This document shows positions 6,228 through 7,340 of a DNA stretch of 7,340 nt, in pieces; positions within the stretch are counted from its first letter, which is position 1; the number at the start of each line of letters is the position of its first letter. The translations under genes were made by a program, and so were the position numbers. The notes below the pieces were generated by a model. The model worked only from the letters and a program-made list of their open reading frames with translations, was not told where the DNA came from and ran no database searches. Source of the stretch: G963674505 sp964575975 (GTDB lineage: Bacteria > Desulfobacterota > Desulfobacteria > Desulfobacterales > SKZT01). The DNA lies in NCBI GenBank assembly GCA_964575975.1, contig CAZNTU010000266.1, forward strand, positions 1 to 7,340, read 5' to 3'.

Positions 6228-6854
6228 GGTGAAGACATTCTCGAACCGGCTGTAGGAATACAAGTCGTGTTTTTCCGGTTTGAACGAAGAAAAACCGGTG
6301 GCTACGATGACCGCGCCCGCCGACAGATTGATTTGTTCGTCGGCCATGGTCAAATCGATGGCGTCCATGGGGCACGCGGAAACGCAATCCCCGCATCGGG
6401 TGCATGCCTCGGAATCGATCGCGAACCGATCGGGAAAGCATCCGTCGAAAGGCAGGTAGATCGCCTTGCGCAGGGCCAGACCCTGCTGGTGTTCGTCGGG
6501 GACCTGGACGTCGCAGGCGGACAGGCACTTTCCGCACAGATCGCAGTTCTCTTTGACGAATGTCGAACGTTTCCGGACGCCAGCCTCGAACGCGCCCACG
6601 TATCCCGAAATGCTCTCGATTTCGGAATTGACGAGCGTATTGATCCTGGGATGCCTTACCACGCGGGTGACCATGGGTGTCATGAGACAAACGCCGGTTT
6701 CGAACGCAGGCGACACCCGCGACAGGCGAACGGCCGCGCCGCCCAAAACCGGACTCTTTTCCACCAGGTCCACCTCGAAGCCGCTGTCGGCGATGACAAG
6801 CGACGCCTTGAGCCCCGCGACGCCGCCTCCCAAAACCAGCGCGCGTTTCTTCAC
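6225..6854 (-). CDS. hdrA: HdrA N-terminal half (FAD Rossmann and two iron-sulfur clusters), ended by premature TAG
   Basis: This is the first part of an HdrA-MvhD fusion that continues at 6209-4938. Residues are numbered from the TTG at 6875. It has the FAD motif LGGGVAG (15-21), LGGAAVRLSRVSP (44-56) and two [4Fe-4S] sites: C111/C114/C117/C121 (CDLCGKCLSAC, followed by Asp) and C158/C161/C164/C168 (CTRCGDCVSACP). It ends at GAVIVATGF then ENVFT and TAG. Of the HdrA CSxC motif only the second Cys (C63) remains; T60 sits at the first. Start: GTG 6854 has AGGA 8 bases upstream and opens the Rossmann strand (VKKRALVLGGG), so it is preferred. TTG 6875 (216 residues) is possible, and a TGA at 6887-6885 closes the frame upstream. 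The paralogue has about 120 more residues before the Rossmann motif, so the gene may be N-terminally truncated at the mobile-element junction, although QmoA/QmoB types also start at the Rossmann motif. Confidence 0.83.
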   Translation of the reverse strand: MKKRALVLGGGVAGLKASLVIADSGFEVDLVEKSPVLGGAAVRLSRVSPAFETGVCLMTPMVTRVVRHPRINTLVNSEIESISGYVGAFEAGVRKRSTFVKENCDLCGKCLSACDVQVPDEHQQGLALRKAIYLPFDGCFPDRFAIDSEACTRCGDCVSACPMDAIDLTMADEQINLSAGAVIVATGFSSFKPEKHDLYSYSRFENVFT

Positions 6855-6877
6855 CGGCGATGTCCTGTCCGTCAATG

Positions 6878-7290
6878 AATGGGGTCACACCTTGATTTGT
6901 GATTATCTCGCAAAGGTATCGAAAAGATTGCCAACCCGTTGCGGCACTCGTTTTCTACCCGCCTTCCGGAAACGGGCTTCGACCTTCGGAGAATCCGGAG
7001 GCTTCTCGAGCACAGGTCGATCAAGTCCAATCCGATCTGTCTCCACGTGTCGAGAAGGCACCCGGCCTCGACGAGAAGCCCGCTCGACTTCATCGAATTC
7101 GGGGACGGGCCATCGGTCGGAAAGGATGGGGGAAATGTCGGGGCTGCCTGAACGCAAAATCGAAGTCGCCGACATTTTCCGCAGGCACATAGGCGACTGG
7201 CTGGAAATCTACAACCTGCCCATGCGGTACTACGAGGTCGTGGCCGACATAATCGGGTGCAGGACCGAATGGATGGGAGGCCACGTGTGG
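6878..7290 (+). mobile_element. Remnant of an IS91-type element (recombinase fragment and transposase fragment)
   Basis: The plus strand carries, in order and overlapping, the end of a tyrosine recombinase gene and the start of an IS91-family transposase gene. From memory, some IS91-group elements of Proteobacteria carry a tyrosine recombinase just upstream of the transposase, so both fragments may come from one element. The left limit is set where the HdrA frame stops making sense; the right limit is where transposase similarity is lost. No terminal repeats or target duplications were identified. Confidence 0.6.
6903..7151 (+). pseudogene. Tyrosine recombinase, C-terminal fragment with destroyed active site
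   Basis: The frame 6903-7151 (preceded by TGA at 6900-6902) encodes the end of a tyrosine recombinase: NPLRHSFSTRLPETGFDLRRI, then LLEHRSIKSNPICLHVSR and RSPLD. Intact relatives have, from memory, NPHTLRHSFAT, LLGH and IYLHVS. Here the arginine of HxxR and the His of LLGH remain. The His of HxxR is lost with a two-residue deletion, Gly is Glu in LLEH, and the catalytic Tyr is Cys (ICLHV). The N-terminal and core parts are missing. It is inactive debris. Its end overlaps the start of the transposase frame by about 17-26 bases, an arrangement expected for coupled genes in one element. Confidence 0.7.
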
Positions 7291-7340
7291 GGTGATGAAA
7301 ATTATCGTCGATCAAGCTATATTAATCCGTCGGTTTTTGT
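7126..7340 (+). pseudogene. IS91-family transposase, N-terminal fragment
   Basis: From ATG 7126 (or in-frame ATG 7135), the frame encodes SGLPERKIEVADIFRRHIGD, then LPMRYYEVVADIIGCRTEWMGGHVWG. This matches the start of the IS91 transposase zinc-binding domain, which in intact relatives continues GGHVxxCxxCG (memory of the family). Here similarity stops after GGHV at about 7285: no Cys pair follows, and the sequence turns A/T rich. The frame stays open to the window end, but the final 17 residues do not look like transposase. The HUH/Y2 catalytic part is absent from the window. It is most simply a truncated copy cut at about 7287. A frameshift or a second insertion there is also possible. Confidence 0.65.

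Noticed and set aside
4938..6875. Selenocysteine insertion in the HdrA genes
   Set aside because: The interrupting codon is TAG, not TGA. All expected cluster cysteines that are present are coded as Cys, and no in-frame TGA occurs inside either HdrA gene.
5118..6878. A 586-codon open frame on the plus strand opposite the HdrA-MvhD gene, and a similar 467-codon frame at 3562-4965
   Set aside because: Both are antisense to frames with complete, recognisable HdrA motifs. Their translations show no family motifs. High GC at third positions leaves the antisense frame poor in stops, which explains their length.
6872..7315. Minus-strand frame of 147 codons upstream of the first HdrA gene
   Set aside because: It is opposite recognisable recombinase and transposase fragments, and its translation shows no family features.

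Overview
The window is a minus-strand operon of soluble redox proteins flanked by mobile-element debris and repeats. The suggested host is an anaerobic bacterium of the Desulfobacterota (deltaproteobacterial sulfate reducer or syntroph). The basis is the protein families (HdrA/QmoB-like flavoproteins, an MvhD domain, bacterial FwdA/FwdB relatives), a moderately high GC content, and degenerate heptamer repeats beside genes. This assignment is inference; there is no rRNA or marker gene here.

Layout. Positions 1-255 hold two copies of a 23-base direct repeat with a G/C hairpin, then two heptamer arrays in opposite orientation on either side of a 20-codon reading frame. Positions 256-6875 hold the operon, transcribed right to left: an HdrA-MvhD fusion broken by an in-frame TAG (6875-4938), a second HdrA (4941-3295), a FwdB-like protein (3304-2015), a FwdA-like protein (2018-723) and a small three-cluster iron-sulfur protein (714-256). 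Neighbouring genes overlap by 4 to 10 bases or lie 8 bases apart, so they are almost certainly cotranscribed and translationally coupled. Positions 6876-7340 hold mobile-element remains on the plus strand: the C-terminal end of a dead tyrosine recombinase and the N-terminal zinc-binding region of an IS91-family transposase.

How the genes may work together. None of the proteins has a signal peptide or a membrane segment. The parts look like a cytoplasmic flavin/iron-sulfur electron-transfer complex: two HdrA flavoproteins, an MvhD electron-entry domain, and a small iron-sulfur protein attached to a formylmethanofuran-dehydrogenase-like FwdBA pair. The FwdA and FwdB relatives appear to have lost residues essential for catalysis. 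In FwdB the Cys/Sec ligand to W/Mo aligns with Phe124. In FwdA at least two ligands of the binuclear metal site align with Asn57 and Ala157. No FwdC or FwdD is present. The complex is therefore unlikely to be a normal formylmethanofuran dehydrogenase, and may use the Fwd fold for another substrate or as an electron-transfer scaffold.

Integrity. The first gene lacks the N-terminal domain its paralogue has, starts next to mobile-element remains, and carries the TAG. The operon may be decaying at its 5' end, although everything downstream of the TAG is open. Pyrrolysine recoding is an alternative, but two other genes of this operon end in TAG. Family comparisons were made from memory, without alignment software.
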